DNA of 64,000 bases from Zoogloeaceae bacterium (GTDB lineage Bacteria; Pseudomonadota; Gammaproteobacteria; Burkholderiales; Rhodocyclaceae), in assembly GCA_024235595.1 (NCBI GenBank), contig JACKMC010000015.1, positions 1 through 64,000 of the forward strand, written 5' to 3'. A program made the translations under genes and the position numbers. The stretch's first letter is position 1, and each line of letters begins with the position of its first letter. A model generated the notes under the pieces. That model had not been told where the DNA came from. It saw only the letters and a list, made by a program, of their open reading frames with translations, and ran no database searches. Shown here one piece after another: positions 1-9,202 of this stretch.

Positions 1-418
1 TGTCGCACTTGTTCAGGAAGACGATGATGTAGGGCACGCCAACCTGGCGCGCCAGCAGGATGTGCTCGCGAGTCTGCGGCATCGGGCCGTCAGCGGCCGA
101 GCACACCAGGATCGCGCCGTCCATCTGCGCCGCACCGGTAATCATGTTCTTCACGTAGTCGGCGTGACCCGGGCAATCCACGTGCGCGTAGTGACGGTTC
201 TCGGTCTCGTACTCGACGTGTGCGGTGTTGATCGTGATACCGCGGGCCTTCTCTTCCGGCGCGCTGTCGATCGAAGCGTAGTCCTTCGCCTCACCACCGA
301 ATTTCTTCGACAGAATCGTCGTGATCGCCGCCGTCAGCGTGGTCTTGCCATGGTCAACGTGACCAATCGTACCAACGTTTACGTGCGGCTTCGTCCGCTC
401 GAACTTACCCTTAGCCAT
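1..418 (-). CDS. tuf: Elongation factor Tu, N-terminal part (runs off window start)
   Basis: This is the GTPase that delivers aminoacyl-tRNA to the ribosome. The visible 139 residues start MAKGKFERTKPHVNVGTIGH and carry the G1 loop GHVDHGKT (about residues 19-26), the switch I segment GITINTA, the G3 motif DCPGH and the G4 motif NKCD exactly at the window edge. The start at 418 is preceded by GAGGTGG. Three tRNA genes lie immediately upstream on the same strand, the classical tRNA-tufB arrangement, so it is probably co-transcribed with them. The rest of the gene lies outside the window. Identification is certain from the sequence. Confidence 0.98.
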   Translation of the reverse strand, partial: MAKGKFERTKPHVNVGTIGHVDHGKTTLTAAITTILSKKFGGEAKDYASIDSAPEEKARGITINTAHVEYETENRHYAHVDCPGHADYVKNMITGAAQMDGAILVCSAADGPMPQTREHILLARQVGVPYIIVFLNKCD

Positions 419-485
419 GCCACCACCTCAAATCGAAAAGGAAGTACGGAATCTCAAATCAACACTGTTGCACCGAGCAAAGCCG

Positions 486-560
486 TGGTGCCCATGGGCA
501 GGATTGAACTGCCGACCTCTCCCTTACCAAGGGAGTGCTCTGCCACTGAGCTACATGGGC
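486..560 (-). tRNA. tRNA-Thr (anticodon GGT)
   Basis: The minus strand folds as a complete cloverleaf. The acceptor stem is GCCCATG/CATGGGC, the anticodon loop contains TTGGTAA giving anticodon GGT, the T-loop is GTTCAATCC-like, and CCA is encoded. It is the third tRNA in the Tyr-Gly-Thr-tuf transcript. Confidence 0.97.
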
Positions 561-577
561 CCTCGTTTGCTCAACAC

Positions 578-651
578 TGGAGCGGGTGAAGGGAATCGAA
601 CCCTCGTCATAAGCTTGGAAGGCTTCTGCTCTACCATTGAGCTACACCCGC
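578..651 (-). tRNA. tRNA-Gly (anticodon TCC)
   Basis: Complete cloverleaf on the minus strand with acceptor stem GCGGGTG/CACCCGC, anticodon loop CTTCCAA (anticodon TCC), T-loop GGTTCGATTCC and encoded CCA. It lies between tRNA-Tyr and tRNA-Thr. Confidence 0.97.
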
Positions 652-718
652 GCACGCTTCCCTTCACTGCGCAACCTCGCAGCAAAGACGCTTGCTGCGC
701 GGCCTGAATCTGTCCTGC

Positions 719-803
<85 letters not shown>

Positions 804-1145
804 AGCGAAGAGCCGCGAACTTTAGACATACTTTGACCGCCTGTCAAATACTTTTTGCGCGCGACCCAATGAAGACGGCGGCGGTGGCGGGCCTCCCGGC
901 GCCACTTGGCATGGAGCCGGCCGATGCCGCATCGATGGCACGACGCCCGGGGCGCTGTGGCGCCGGGCACCCACGGTGCCGGGGATGGTCGTAGAACGTG
1001 ATTGGGTGCAAGATTCCCGTTCGCCGGGCACCCAGGAAGCGCTTGCCCTGGCGGGCGTCCCAGATGCAACGCCACCGATTCGCCGAACTCGCGCCGGACG
1101 GCTGCCCGTACGTGGCCGGGCGTTCGATTCCAGTGGAGGATTCAC
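804..1145. other. Intergenic region between tRNA-tuf transcript and iorAB
   Basis: This divergent intergenic region holds the tRNA-tuf promoter at 819-847. The remaining roughly 290 bp up to the iorAB ribosome binding site (TGGAGGA, 1134-1140) are GC-rich, with no convincing gene, hairpin or consensus promoter. An open frame runs through it into iorAB but lacks start-site support. Confidence 0.6.
819..847 (-). promoter_or_regulatory. Sigma-70 promoter of the tRNA-Tyr/Gly/Thr-tuf transcript
   Basis: On the minus strand a perfect -35 TTGACA (842-847) is separated by 17 nt from a -10 TAAAGT (819-824). The stretch between the -10 and the tRNA is GC-rich (TCGCGGCTC), the discriminator type typical of growth-rate and ppGpp-controlled stable RNA promoters. 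The control mode is inferred from family knowledge. Confidence 0.8.
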
Positions 1146-4100
1146 ATGTCCGACATCGCCACGCCCCCTGCAGTTGCGGGCTCGCTTCAATCGGCCTCGC
1201 TCGACGACAAGTACACCAGCCGGCACGGAAGGGTCTACCTGACCGGCTACCAGGCCCTTGTGCGGCTGCTGATGATCCAGCATGAACGGGATCTCGCCGC
1301 GGGGCTGAACACCGCGGGCTTCGTGTCGGGTTACCGGGGTTCGCCGCTCGGCGGGCTGGACCAGACCCTGTGGAAGGCTCGCGCGCATCTTGCCGCCGAC
1401 AATATCGTCTTCCAGCCGGGCATCAACGAGGATCTTGCGGCTACCGCGGTGTGGGGCTCGCAACAGGTCAATCTCTCGCCCAAGGCCCGCTACGACGGCG
1501 TCTATGCGATGTGGTACGGCAAGGGTCCGGGGGTCGATCGCAGCGGGGACGTGTTCCGCCACGGCAATGCGGCGGGCTCCTCCAGGCATGGTGGGGTGCT
1601 TGTGATCGCCGGCGACGACCATGCCGCAAAGTCCTCCACGCTGCCGCACCAGACGGACCACTTCTTCAAGTCGATGATGATGCCGGTGCTGGCGCCGGGC
1701 GGAGTCCAGGAGTACCTTGACTTCGGCATCCATGGCTGGGCGCTGTCTCGCTATTCCGGTTGCTGGGTCGCCTTCAAGGCGCTCGCCGATACGGTCGAGA
1801 CCTCGGCCTCGGTCGATGTCGATCCGTTCCGGGTCAAGGTCATGATTCCGGACGACTTCGCCGTACCGGAGGACGGACTCAACATCCGCTGGCCCGACCC
1901 GCCGCTGGTTCAGGAACGGCGCCTGCTGCACTACAAGCTCTACGCGGCGCTGGCGTATTGCCGCGCCAACCAGCTCAACAAGGTGCTCATTGACGCGCCC
2001 CAGCCTCGCCTCGGCATCATCACCGCGGGCAAGAGCTACCTCGATGTACGGCAGGCGCTCGACGACCTGGGAATCGACGAAGCGCTGGCGGCGCAGATCG
2101 GCATCCGCCTTTTCAAGGTCGGCATGGTGTGGCCGCTCGAGGCCGAGGGTGTCCGGCGCTTCGCCGATGGCCTCGACGAGATACTGGTGGTCGAGGAGAA
2201 GCGCCAGCTGCTCGAATACCAGCTCAAGGAAGAGCTCTACAACTGGCGCGAGGACGTGCGCCCGCGGGTGATCGGAAAGTTCGACGAGAAAGGCGAATGG
2301 GCGATGATCCCGAGGGCCGACGGCAAGGTCGATCACGGCGAATGGCTTTTGCCCGCTGCCGGGGAGCTTACTCCGGCGATGATCGCGCGGGCGATCGCCG
2401 GGCGCATCGGGCGCTTCTTCACCTCGGACCGCATCAAGGCGCGGCTCGCCTTCCTCGAGACCAAGGAGCAGGCGCTGGCGCGGCGGAGCTTTTCGATCGA
2501 CCGGGTACCGACCTTCTGTTCCGGATGTCCGCACAACACCTCCACCAATGTGCCGGAGGGCAGCCGCGCCCTGGCCGGCATCGGCTGCCACTACATGGCC
2601 ACCTGGATGCCGGAGCGCCATACCGGCACCTTTACCCAGATGGGCGGCGAAGGCGTGCCCTGGGTCGGCCAGGCGCCATTCACCACCGAAGAGCACGTGT
2701 TCGCCAACCTCGGCGACGGCACCTACTTCCATTCGGGCCTGCTCGCGATCCGCCAGGCGGTGGCGGCAAAGGTGAACATCACCTACAAGATCCTCTACAA
2801 CGACGCAGTGGCGATGACCGGCGGACAGCCGCACGACGGCGAGCTTTCAGTACCGAGGATCGTGCGCCAGCTCGAGGCCGAGGGGGTGCACAACATCGTC
2901 GTGGTCACCGACGGCACCGCCCGCGATTATGGCCCCGCCGACCTGTCCCATGGGGTACCGGTCCGCCACCGCGACGAACTCGACGCCATCCAGCGCGACC
3001 TGCGGCAAACCAGGGGGGTGTCCGCGCTGATCTACGACCAGACCTGCGCCGCCGAGAAGCGCCGCCGTCGCAAGCGCGGCCTCTACCCCGACCCGGCGCG
3101 GCGGGTCTTCATCAACGAGATGGTCTGCGAGGGATGCGGCGACTGCGGCGACAAATCCAACTGCATGTCGATCGTGCCGGTGAACACCGAATTCGGCCGC
3201 AAGCGCGCGATCGACCAATCGTCCTGCAACAAGGACTACTCCTGCCTCAACGGTTTCTGCCCGAGCTTCATCACCGTCGAAGGGGGCAAGCTACGCAAGG
3301 GCACCGCCGTCGCGGCCGACGAATCGCACTTCGCCCCCCTGCCGATGCCGACCATCCCGCCCACTGCGAGGCCCTTCGGGGTGATGGTGACCGGAGTCGG
3401 CGGCACCGGCGTGGTCACCATCGGCGCGCTCATCGGCATGGCGGCCCACCTCGACGGCAAGGGTGTGACGGTGCTCGACATGACCGGGCTGGCGCAGAAG
3501 GGCGGTTCGGTGTTCAGCCATGTTCGCATCGCCGACCGTCCCGACGACCTTCACGCGGTGCGCATTGCGGCGGGCGAAGCCGACGCGGTGATCGGCGGCG
3601 ACGTGGTGGTCAGCGCGAGCGTCGAGGCGCTCGCCAAGATGGCGGCCGGCAAGACGCGGCTGGTGGTGAATTGCGCCGAGACGCCGACTTCCGAGTTCAC
3701 CCGCAATCCCGACTGGCGGTTTCCGCTTGCCAAGATGCAGATGAGCATCCGCGAAGCAGTGGGAAAGGACGGCGTGGATTTTCTCGACGCCCAGCGACTG
3801 GCCACCGACCTCATGGGCGACTCGATCGCCACCAACCTTTTCCTGCTCGGCTACGCCTGGCAGCGTGCCATGGTGCCGGTCTCGCACGCGGCCTTGCAGA
3901 AAGCCATCGAGCTCAACGCGGTGGCGGTCGACATGAACCGCAAGGCCTTCCTGTGGGGGCGTCGCGCGGCCCATGACCTGCCCGCCGTGCTCAGATTCGC
4001 TCAGCCGACCCCGGCGGAGCCGCTCCGCGCCGAATCGCTCGACGAGGTCATCGGGCGCCGCGAAGCCTTTCTCACCGACTACCAGGACACTGCCTACGCG

Positions 4101-4697
4101 GCGCGCTACCGCAAGCTGGTCGAACGCGTGCGGACGGCCGAAGCACCGCTGGGCGGCACCCGCCTGAGCAAGGCGGTGGCGAGAAACTATTTCAAGCTGC
4201 TGGCCTACAAGGACGAATACGAGGTCGGCCGCCTGTACAGCGACCCCGCATTCTGGGACAAGGTGGACGCCACCTTCGAAGGCGATTTCAGCATCCGCTT
4301 CCACCTCGCCGCGCCTTTGCTGGCCCGGCCCGACCCCAACACCGGCCACGTCGCCAAGCGGACTTTCGGCCCGGGAGTGCGCCGCATCTTCAGCCTGCTC
4401 GCTCGTTTGAAGCGGCTGCGCGGCACCCGCTGGGACATCTTCGGGCAGACCGAGGAACGGCGTGCCGAGCGGGCGCTGATCGTCCAGTACGAGCAGGACA
4501 TGGAAGAGCTGATCGGCCACCTCGCCTTCGACCGGATGGACATGGCGGAGTGCATCGCCAGCCTTCCCGAACGGATCCGCGGCTACGGCCATGTAAAGCT
4601 CGCCAGCATAGAGAAGGCGGCACGGGAGCGCGGTGAATTGCTGGGCCGCTGGCGCACCCACACACCGGGCGCCGCGCGCCTCGACAAGCTTGCCTGA
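1146..4697 (+). CDS. Fused indolepyruvate ferredoxin oxidoreductase (IorA-IorB type)
   Basis: A 1183-residue thiamine-diphosphate enzyme that oxidatively decarboxylates aryl (indole/phenyl) pyruvates to acyl-CoA with ferredoxin reduction. An N-terminal PFOR-like region comes first. A TPP-binding part follows with FCSGCPHNTS near residue 457 and GDGTYFHSG near 522. An Fe-S region has CEGCGDCG near 660 and a CLNGFC cluster near 700. The IorB/gamma-type domain begins at GVGGTGVVTIGALIG near 749, and a C-terminal extension typical of the fused form follows. The start was chosen at ATG 1146 because TGGAGGA lies 5 nt upstream; the open frame extends further 5' without such a signal. It stands alone rather than as separate iorA and iorB genes. 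Aromatic amino acid catabolism is the probable role. Confidence 0.9.
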   Translation: MSDIATPPAVAGSLQSASLDDKYTSRHGRVYLTGYQALVRLLMIQHERDLAAGLNTAGFVSGYRGSPLGGLDQTLWKARAHLAADNIVFQPGINEDLAATAVWGSQQVNLSPKARYDGVYAMWYGKGPGVDRSGDVFRHGNAAGSSRHGGVLVIAGDDHAAKSSTLPHQTDHFFKSMMMPVLAPGGVQEYLDFGIHGWALSRYSGCWVAFKALADTVETSASVDVDPFRVKVMIPDDFAVPEDGLNIRWPDPPLVQERRLLHYKLYAALAYCRANQLNKVLIDAPQPRLGIITAGKSYLDVRQALDDLGIDEALAAQIGIRLFKVGMVWPLEAEGVRRFADGLDEILVVEEKRQLLEYQLKEELYNWREDVRPRVIGKFDEKGEWAMIPRADGKVDHGEWLLPAAGELTPAMIARAIAGRIGRFFTSDRIKARLAFLETKEQALARRSFSIDRVPTFCSGCPHNTSTNVPEGSRALAGIGCHYMATWMPERHTGTFTQMGGEGVPWVGQAPFTTEEHVFANLGDGTYFHSGLLAIRQAVAAKVNITYKILYNDAVAMTGGQPHDGELSVPRIVRQLEAEGVHNIVVVTDGTARDYGPADLSHGVPVRHRDELDAIQRDLRQTRGVSALIYDQTCAAEKRRRRKRGLYPDPARRVFINEMVCEGCGDCGDKSNCMSIVPVNTEFGRKRAIDQSSCNKDYSCLNGFCPSFITVEGGKLRKGTAVAADESHFAPLPMPTIPPTARPFGVMVTGVGGTGVVTIGALIGMAAHLDGKGVTVLDMTGLAQKGGSVFSHVRIADRPDDLHAVRIAAGEADAVIGGDVVVSASVEALAKMAAGKTRLVVNCAETPTSEFTRNPDWRFPLAKMQMSIREAVGKDGVDFLDAQRLATDLMGDSIATNLFLLGYAWQRAMVPVSHAALQKAIELNAVAVDMNRKAFLWGRRAAHDLPAVLRFAQPTPAEPLRAESLDEVIGRREAFLTDYQDTAYAARYRKLVERVRTAEAPLGGTRLSKAVARNYFKLLAYKDEYEVGRLYSDPAFWDKVDATFEGDFSIRFHLAAPLLARPDPNTGHVAKRTFGPGVRRIFSLLARLKRLRGTRWDIFGQTEERRAERALIVQYEQDMEELIGHLAFDRMDMAECIASLPERIRGYGHVKLASIEKAARERGELLGRWRTHTPGAARLDKLA

Positions 4698-4760
4698 GGG
4701 CGGCGCAGCTCCCCGCAGGGGGTATCATCCGCGGCAGACGATTCTCCCTGGCCTGTCCCG

Positions 4761-5522
4761 ATGCCGCTGCTCAAAGCTCTCTGCGCCCAACTCGCCGGCC
4801 TTGCGCTCGTATATGGCCTGCTGCAGGCGGGCTCGCTCGCTACGGCACCGGCATGGATGCTGGTCGCGGTCCAGGCCGTGGGGGCCTGCGCGACCGCCAT
4901 GATGCTGGGCAGCGAGCGCTGGTGGTGGTTGATTCACCTGATGTTCACGCCGCTGCTGCTGCTTGCCGGGCAACTGGGCATCGCGCCCGGCTGGTATCTG
5001 GGCCTCTTCATCCTGCTGAGCCTGGTCTACTGGAGCACTTTCCGCACCCGGGTGCCGCTCTTCCTTTCCAACCGAGCGACCGTCGACGCGGTCGCGGCGT
5101 GGCTTGCCGACAGGCCCGCGGGGCAGTTGCTGGACATCGGCAGCGGCATCGCCAGCATGCTGCGGCCGCTGGCAAGGCGCTTTCCCGGCTGGTGCTTCGT
5201 CGGTATCGAGAGCGCCCCGCTGCCGCACCTTGCGGCACGCCTGCTCGGCCGCGGCCAGGAGAACCTGCGGCTGCAGCGCGGGGACTTCTTCGCCCGCGAC
5301 TGGGGCGACTTCGCCGTGGTGTATGCCTTCCTCTCGCCGGTGCCGATGCAGCGGGTGGGAGAAAAGGCGTTTGCGGAAATGCGCGGCGGCAGCACCCTGA
5401 TAAGCAACAGCTTTGCGCTGCCGGAGCGCACTCCGGACCGCATCATCGAGGTCGCAGACCGCAGGCGCACCCGGCTCTATTGCTACACGATCCCCTCAAG
5501 AAAGACTCGAAAAGGCCGATAA
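4761..5522 (+). CDS. Membrane-anchored class I SAM-dependent methyltransferase
   Basis: A 253-residue protein. Residues 1 to about 100 form three or four hydrophobic segments, including a run rich in L, F and W. A Rossmann methyltransferase domain follows with motif I LLDIGSGIASML at about 121-132 and an acidic motif II region FVGIESAP. No substrate can be inferred. The gene lies 63 nt after iorAB and 87 nt before a ParA-like ATPase on the same strand, so co-transcription is possible. The ribosome binding site is weak. The methyltransferase fold is clear, but function is unknown. Confidence 0.75.
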   Translation: MPLLKALCAQLAGLALVYGLLQAGSLATAPAWMLVAVQAVGACATAMMLGSERWWWLIHLMFTPLLLLAGQLGIAPGWYLGLFILLSLVYWSTFRTRVPLFLSNRATVDAVAAWLADRPAGQLLDIGSGIASMLRPLARRFPGWCFVGIESAPLPHLAARLLGRGQENLRLQRGDFFARDWGDFAVVYAFLSPVPMQRVGEKAFAEMRGGSTLISNSFALPERTPDRIIEVADRRRTRLYCYTIPSRKTRKGR

Positions 5523-5609
5523 AAACCTTTCTGTTCCCACCCTGCCCGGCGCCCGCGCGGGGCAAGAATGTCAGGGTGGCGCATCATCCCGCGCAGAGGA
5601 GTTCGTTTC

Positions 5610-6308
5610 ATGGCTGAGATCATCTGCATCATCGGCAACAAGGGTGGTACCGGCAAGACCACCCTTTCGCACATGCTGTGCCAGGGGCTGGGGCTGCTCG
5701 GCCAACGCTCGGCCTGCGTCCTCACCGATACCACGCGAGAGCCGCTGCAACCCGAAGGGCGCCGCTATGTAACGGCGGATGCGCGCACTCGCGAGGCGCT
5801 CGGCAAGGTCTCCGAGAAGCTGCGCAGCCTCGAGGGCTGGCTCGGCGTCATCGACGGCGGCGGCAATCGCACCGAGGTCGACCGCAGGCTTTACGGCATT
5901 GCCGGCATCGTGCTGCTGCCCTTTCGCGAGTCCCACGAGGACATCCGCACCGTGATCAAGGACCTCGAGATGTTTCCGCGGGCCTATGCCGTGCCCTCGC
6001 AATGGCCGACCAACGCCTGGCAGCGCGACGCGGCCGACCGCAACGTACGTGAGCTGATGGCCGACTACCGGCACCGGATCCTGAGACCGGTCAACGCCTT
6101 GTCGGCATCGAAGCTGCTGCTCCAGCGCCAGGTACCCGATACCTTGCCGACCCCACTGGCCAACGCGTGCCGCGCGTTCGCGGCCCAGGTGCTCGACATC
6201 CTCGAGCTCGAATACCGCGAGCAGGCCTGCCAGGCGGTGATCGGCGGCAGCCCGATCGCACGCAATGGCTCGGGGACGGCCCGCACCGAACTCGCTCAGC
6301 ACCACTGA
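5610..6308 (+). CDS. ParA/MinD-family P-loop ATPase, orphan
   Basis: A 232-residue deviant-Walker ATPase starting MAEIICIIGNKGGTGKTTL, with the KGGTGKT loop at about residues 10-16 and a DGGGN segment near residue 84 in place of the usual DxP switch II. ATG 5610 is preceded by AGAGGA. No ParB-like partner or parS-type repeat is adjacent, so chromosome or plasmid segregation is unlikely. These solitary ParA proteins often position or regulate other assemblies. It abuts, tail to tail, the response regulator of the TonB/kinase module, but a functional link is only a guess. Confidence 0.75.
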   Translation: MAEIICIIGNKGGTGKTTLSHMLCQGLGLLGQRSACVLTDTTREPLQPEGRRYVTADARTREALGKVSEKLRSLEGWLGVIDGGGNRTEVDRRLYGIAGIVLLPFRESHEDIRTVIKDLEMFPRAYAVPSQWPTNAWQRDAADRNVRELMADYRHRILRPVNALSASKLLLQRQVPDTLPTPLANACRAFAAQVLDILELEYREQACQAVIGGSPIARNGSGTARTELAQHH

Positions 6309-6340
6309 CGCTGCGCGGCCGCCTGGGCGCGCCGGGTCGA

Positions 6341-6973
6341 TCAGAGGCGCACGCCGTGGCGGTTGATCAAAACCAGCGCCTGTGCACGGCTGCTGACCTT
6401 GAGCGCCTTGAAGATCGCCGAGACGTGCACCTTCACGGTGCCTTCGGAGAGCCCCAGCAGGTCGGCGATCTCGCGATTGGTCTTGCCCTGGGTAAGCAGG
6501 TCGCAGACCCTCATCTGGCCGGTGGTCAATCCGAAACGATCCGCCAGCGAGACCCCCGAGCGTCGGCGCTCGCCGTCGCCACCGGGGTTGCTTGGCGTGT
6601 AGATCCCGCCATCGAGAACGATGCGGATCGCATCGAGCAAATCGGAACTCGAGCTGGCCTTGGGAACGAAGCCCGACGCACCCGCCTTCATGGCGCGCTG
6701 GATCGAAGCGGCGTCGTCAAGCGCCGAGACCACCACCGCGGGCACGTCGGGAAAGCGCTTCGCCATCACCGCCAGCAGTGAAAACCCGTTCATTTCCGGC
6801 AGCATCAGGTCGATCACGGCAAGATCCCAATCGCTGCTCTCGGAAAGCAGCGCTATCGCGTCGTCCGCATTCGAGGCCTCCGCGCATTCCATCACGGGTT
6901 CGAGGTGTAAAAGTGTTTGTGCCATTGCTTCACGCACCAGCGCATGGTCTTCAACGATTAGAATTCTTGCCAT
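6341..6973 (-). CDS. LuxR/NarL-family response regulator
   Basis: A 210-residue two-component regulator. The receiver domain (1-120) has acidic residues E8/D9, phospho-acceptor D55 in AVIDLMLPEM and K105. A LuxR-type helix-turn-helix spans about 145-200 (LTTGQMRVCDLL, NREIADLLGLSEGTVKVHV). It is divergent from the TonB receptor, with about 100 bp between start codons. The hybrid kinase three genes away is the likely phosphodonor, because no other kinase lies nearby. Confidence 0.92.
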   Translation of the reverse strand: MARILIVEDHALVREAMAQTLLHLEPVMECAEASNADDAIALLSESSDWDLAVIDLMLPEMNGFSLLAVMAKRFPDVPAVVVSALDDAASIQRAMKAGASGFVPKASSSSDLLDAIRIVLDGGIYTPSNPGGDGERRRSGVSLADRFGLTTGQMRVCDLLTQGKTNREIADLLGLSEGTVKVHVSAIFKALKVSSRAQALVLINRHGVRL

Positions 6974-7071
6974 AGTTGATAGCCTTTACCACGCCGGAGC
7001 GGCACAGCGATGCCACGAGCATAGCACGCGATGCGCTGGCGAGCCTTGGCATTGAATGGACGAGCAATCGC

Positions 7072-9198
7072 ATGATCGGATCTGGCACGGATACGGATCG
7101 CCCTGGGCTGCGGCATCGAAACGTATTGCCGCCCCCTTCCTGCCGCCGATGGGTGCGGATTGTGCTCTGCCTCCTTGTGCTCGGCAAGTTCGTCGCCGCG
7201 GCCCCGGCCGCCGAGCAAACCTTTTTCGACGAGTTGCCGGTGGTGTTGTCCGCATCGCGCCTGATGCAACCGCAGGACGAGGCGCCCGGGGCCACGACAT
7301 TGATCGACCAGGCGATGATTCGTGCCTCCGGCGCGCGCGACCTCGCCGAGTTGCTGCGGCTCATCCCCGGCTTTCAGGTCGCCAGCCGTGCCGGGCACAC
7401 GCCGCTCACCACCTATCATGGGCTCTCCGACGACGCACCGCGGCGGATGCTGGTGAGGGTCGATGGCCGCTCCGCTTACTCCCCCTACTTCGTCAGCGGC
7501 ATAGAGTGGAACAAGATCTCGATCGACCTCGAAGACATCGAACGGATCGAGGTCTTTCGCGGCTCGAACGCCGCCGCCTACGGTACCAACGCGTTTCTCG
7601 GGGTGGTCAATATCATCACCCGTGCAGCGGCAGACACCCCCAGGGCCCGGGTAATGACCCGCATCGGCGACGATGGCATCCGCGACACCCGCGCCGCGCT
7701 GCGCGCCGATCTCGGTGCCGCGGCGCTGCGCCTGAGCGCCGGCCGCCAACAGGACAACGGACAACCCGACCTTGCCGACGACCGCCGCATCGACCGCGCC
7801 GACATGCGCCTCGACTGGCGCATTGCAGCGGACCAACAGATCGAGTTCCACGCCGGCGCGGTGCAGGAGAACCTGCAGATGGGAAGGTTCGACGACCCAT
7901 CCGATCCGCTGCGTGATCGCAACGACGACACCGCCTTCGGCCAGATCCGCTGGCGACTCACCCGCTCGGCCGACGAGGAGTTGCAGGTCACCTATTTTCA
8001 CCAGCAGGAAAGTAGCCGCGACGCCTACAGCGTGCTGCTGCGCAACGCCCTGGACCCGGCGCCGCCGCCCGACATCATCGACATGGTGCTGGCCAGCTAC
8101 GGTCTGAGCCCCGATGCCCGCGTAAACGTGGACTTTGCCAGCCGGGTGATCCGCGACGATATCGAGTTCGAACACATGCTGCGCATCGGAGAGACAAGCC
8201 GCCTGGTCTGGGGTGCAGGCCACCGCGAGGACAGGCTGTGGTCTCCGGCCGTGTTCAACACCGACGAGAACATCGTCGATCGCACCTCGCGCCTGTTCGG
8301 AAATCTCGAATGGCGCCCGGCGCCCCGATGGCTGCTCAATTTCGGCGCCACCGCGGAGCGGCCGAAATCAGGCGAAATGCATATGGCACCGCGCTTTGCA
8401 GCCAATTACCATGTAACCTCCAAGCACACCTTGCGCTTCTCTGTGAGCCGAGCCTACCGAATGCCCACGCCCTACGAAACCTTCGGCGACCTGCAGTTCC
8501 GCGAAGCGCTCAGCGGAAAATTGATCCGCTATACCCTGCAGCCGTCCCCGGATCTCGACCCCGAGCGGCTGACCGCGACCGAGATCGGCTATCTGGGCAG
8601 GTTTCTCGAGCGGCGGCTGACTGTCGACCTGCGCCTTTTCAGCGAACAGGTCAGCGACCTCATCGAACGGGACAAGGACGCCGCTGCGCCGGCCGGCGGC
8701 GACTCGGTGCTTGGCGGTCGCGTCGCGCCCAGGTATCGCAACACCGGCAAGGCCCGCATTCGCGGTGCCGAGCTGAGCCTGATCTATCGCCCAGCGCTCA
8801 ACAAATGGCTGGGGTTCAACTACACCAACCTCGACATCAACAGTGACGGCCTGAGGGGCACGCCCGGCGACCTGCTTCAGATCCAGTTGCCACTTGCCAC
8901 GACGACCGTTCCCGCGCAAAGCGCCAACCTGTTCGCCCACTGGTCGCTGTCCGAGGGCTGGTCGGCCAGCGCCAGCCATTCCTTTACCGGCTCGATGAAC
9001 TGGTATGCGACGCGCACTCGACTGGTCGTGCCGGCCTATCATCGCACCGACCTGCGCCTGGCGCGCCGGCTCACGCTCGGACGCAGCCGCGCCGAGCTTG
9101 CCCTCACGCTGCAGAACATCGGCAGCCGCAATGCCGATTTCACTCCCGAGCAGGCGGTCGGGCGGCGCAGCTTCCTGACTTTCAGCATGGAGCTCTGA
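7072..9198 (+). CDS. TonB-dependent outer-membrane receptor
   Basis: An outer-membrane ligand-gated barrel. After a signal-like segment (RRWVRIVLCLLVLGKFVAAAPAAEQ) comes a plug domain (LPVVLSASRLMQPQDEAPGATTLIDQAMIRASGARDLAELLRLIPGF is its conserved start, partly quoted as VVLSASRL and DLAELLRLIPGF). About 600 residues of barrel follow, ending FLTFSMEL. The substrate cannot be read from sequence. The start is uncertain: ATG 7072 is used, but a GTG near 7153 would place the signal peptide at the N-terminus. It is followed after 4 nt by a periplasmic binding protein and then a hybrid kinase, so it may act in sensing as well as uptake. Confidence 0.88.
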   Translation: MIGSGTDTDRPGLRHRNVLPPPSCRRWVRIVLCLLVLGKFVAAAPAAEQTFFDELPVVLSASRLMQPQDEAPGATTLIDQAMIRASGARDLAELLRLIPGFQVASRAGHTPLTTYHGLSDDAPRRMLVRVDGRSAYSPYFVSGIEWNKISIDLEDIERIEVFRGSNAAAYGTNAFLGVVNIITRAAADTPRARVMTRIGDDGIRDTRAALRADLGAAALRLSAGRQQDNGQPDLADDRRIDRADMRLDWRIAADQQIEFHAGAVQENLQMGRFDDPSDPLRDRNDDTAFGQIRWRLTRSADEELQVTYFHQQESSRDAYSVLLRNALDPAPPPDIIDMVLASYGLSPDARVNVDFASRVIRDDIEFEHMLRIGETSRLVWGAGHREDRLWSPAVFNTDENIVDRTSRLFGNLEWRPAPRWLLNFGATAERPKSGEMHMAPRFAANYHVTSKHTLRFSVSRAYRMPTPYETFGDLQFREALSGKLIRYTLQPSPDLDPERLTATEIGYLGRFLERRLTVDLRLFSEQVSDLIERDKDAAAPAGGDSVLGGRVAPRYRNTGKARIRGAELSLIYRPALNKWLGFNYTNLDINSDGLRGTPGDLLQIQLPLATTTVPAQSANLFAHWSLSEGWSASASHSFTGSMNWYATRTRLVVPAYHRTDLRLARRLTLGRSRAELALTLQNIGSRNADFTPEQAVGRRSFLTFSMEL

Positions 9199-9202
9199 GC
9201 GG

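Noticed and set aside
822..2834. Long open frame antisense to iorAB
   Set aside because: Low-complexity, His/Arg/Gly/Ala-rich translation with no domain or start signal; it is the usual antisense shadow of a GC-rich gene.
7072..9198. Assigning the TonB receptor as BtuB (vitamin B12)
   Set aside because: No B12-box leader or BtuB-specific features could be seen, and the gene is about 46 kb from the cobalamin genes, linked instead to a kinase.
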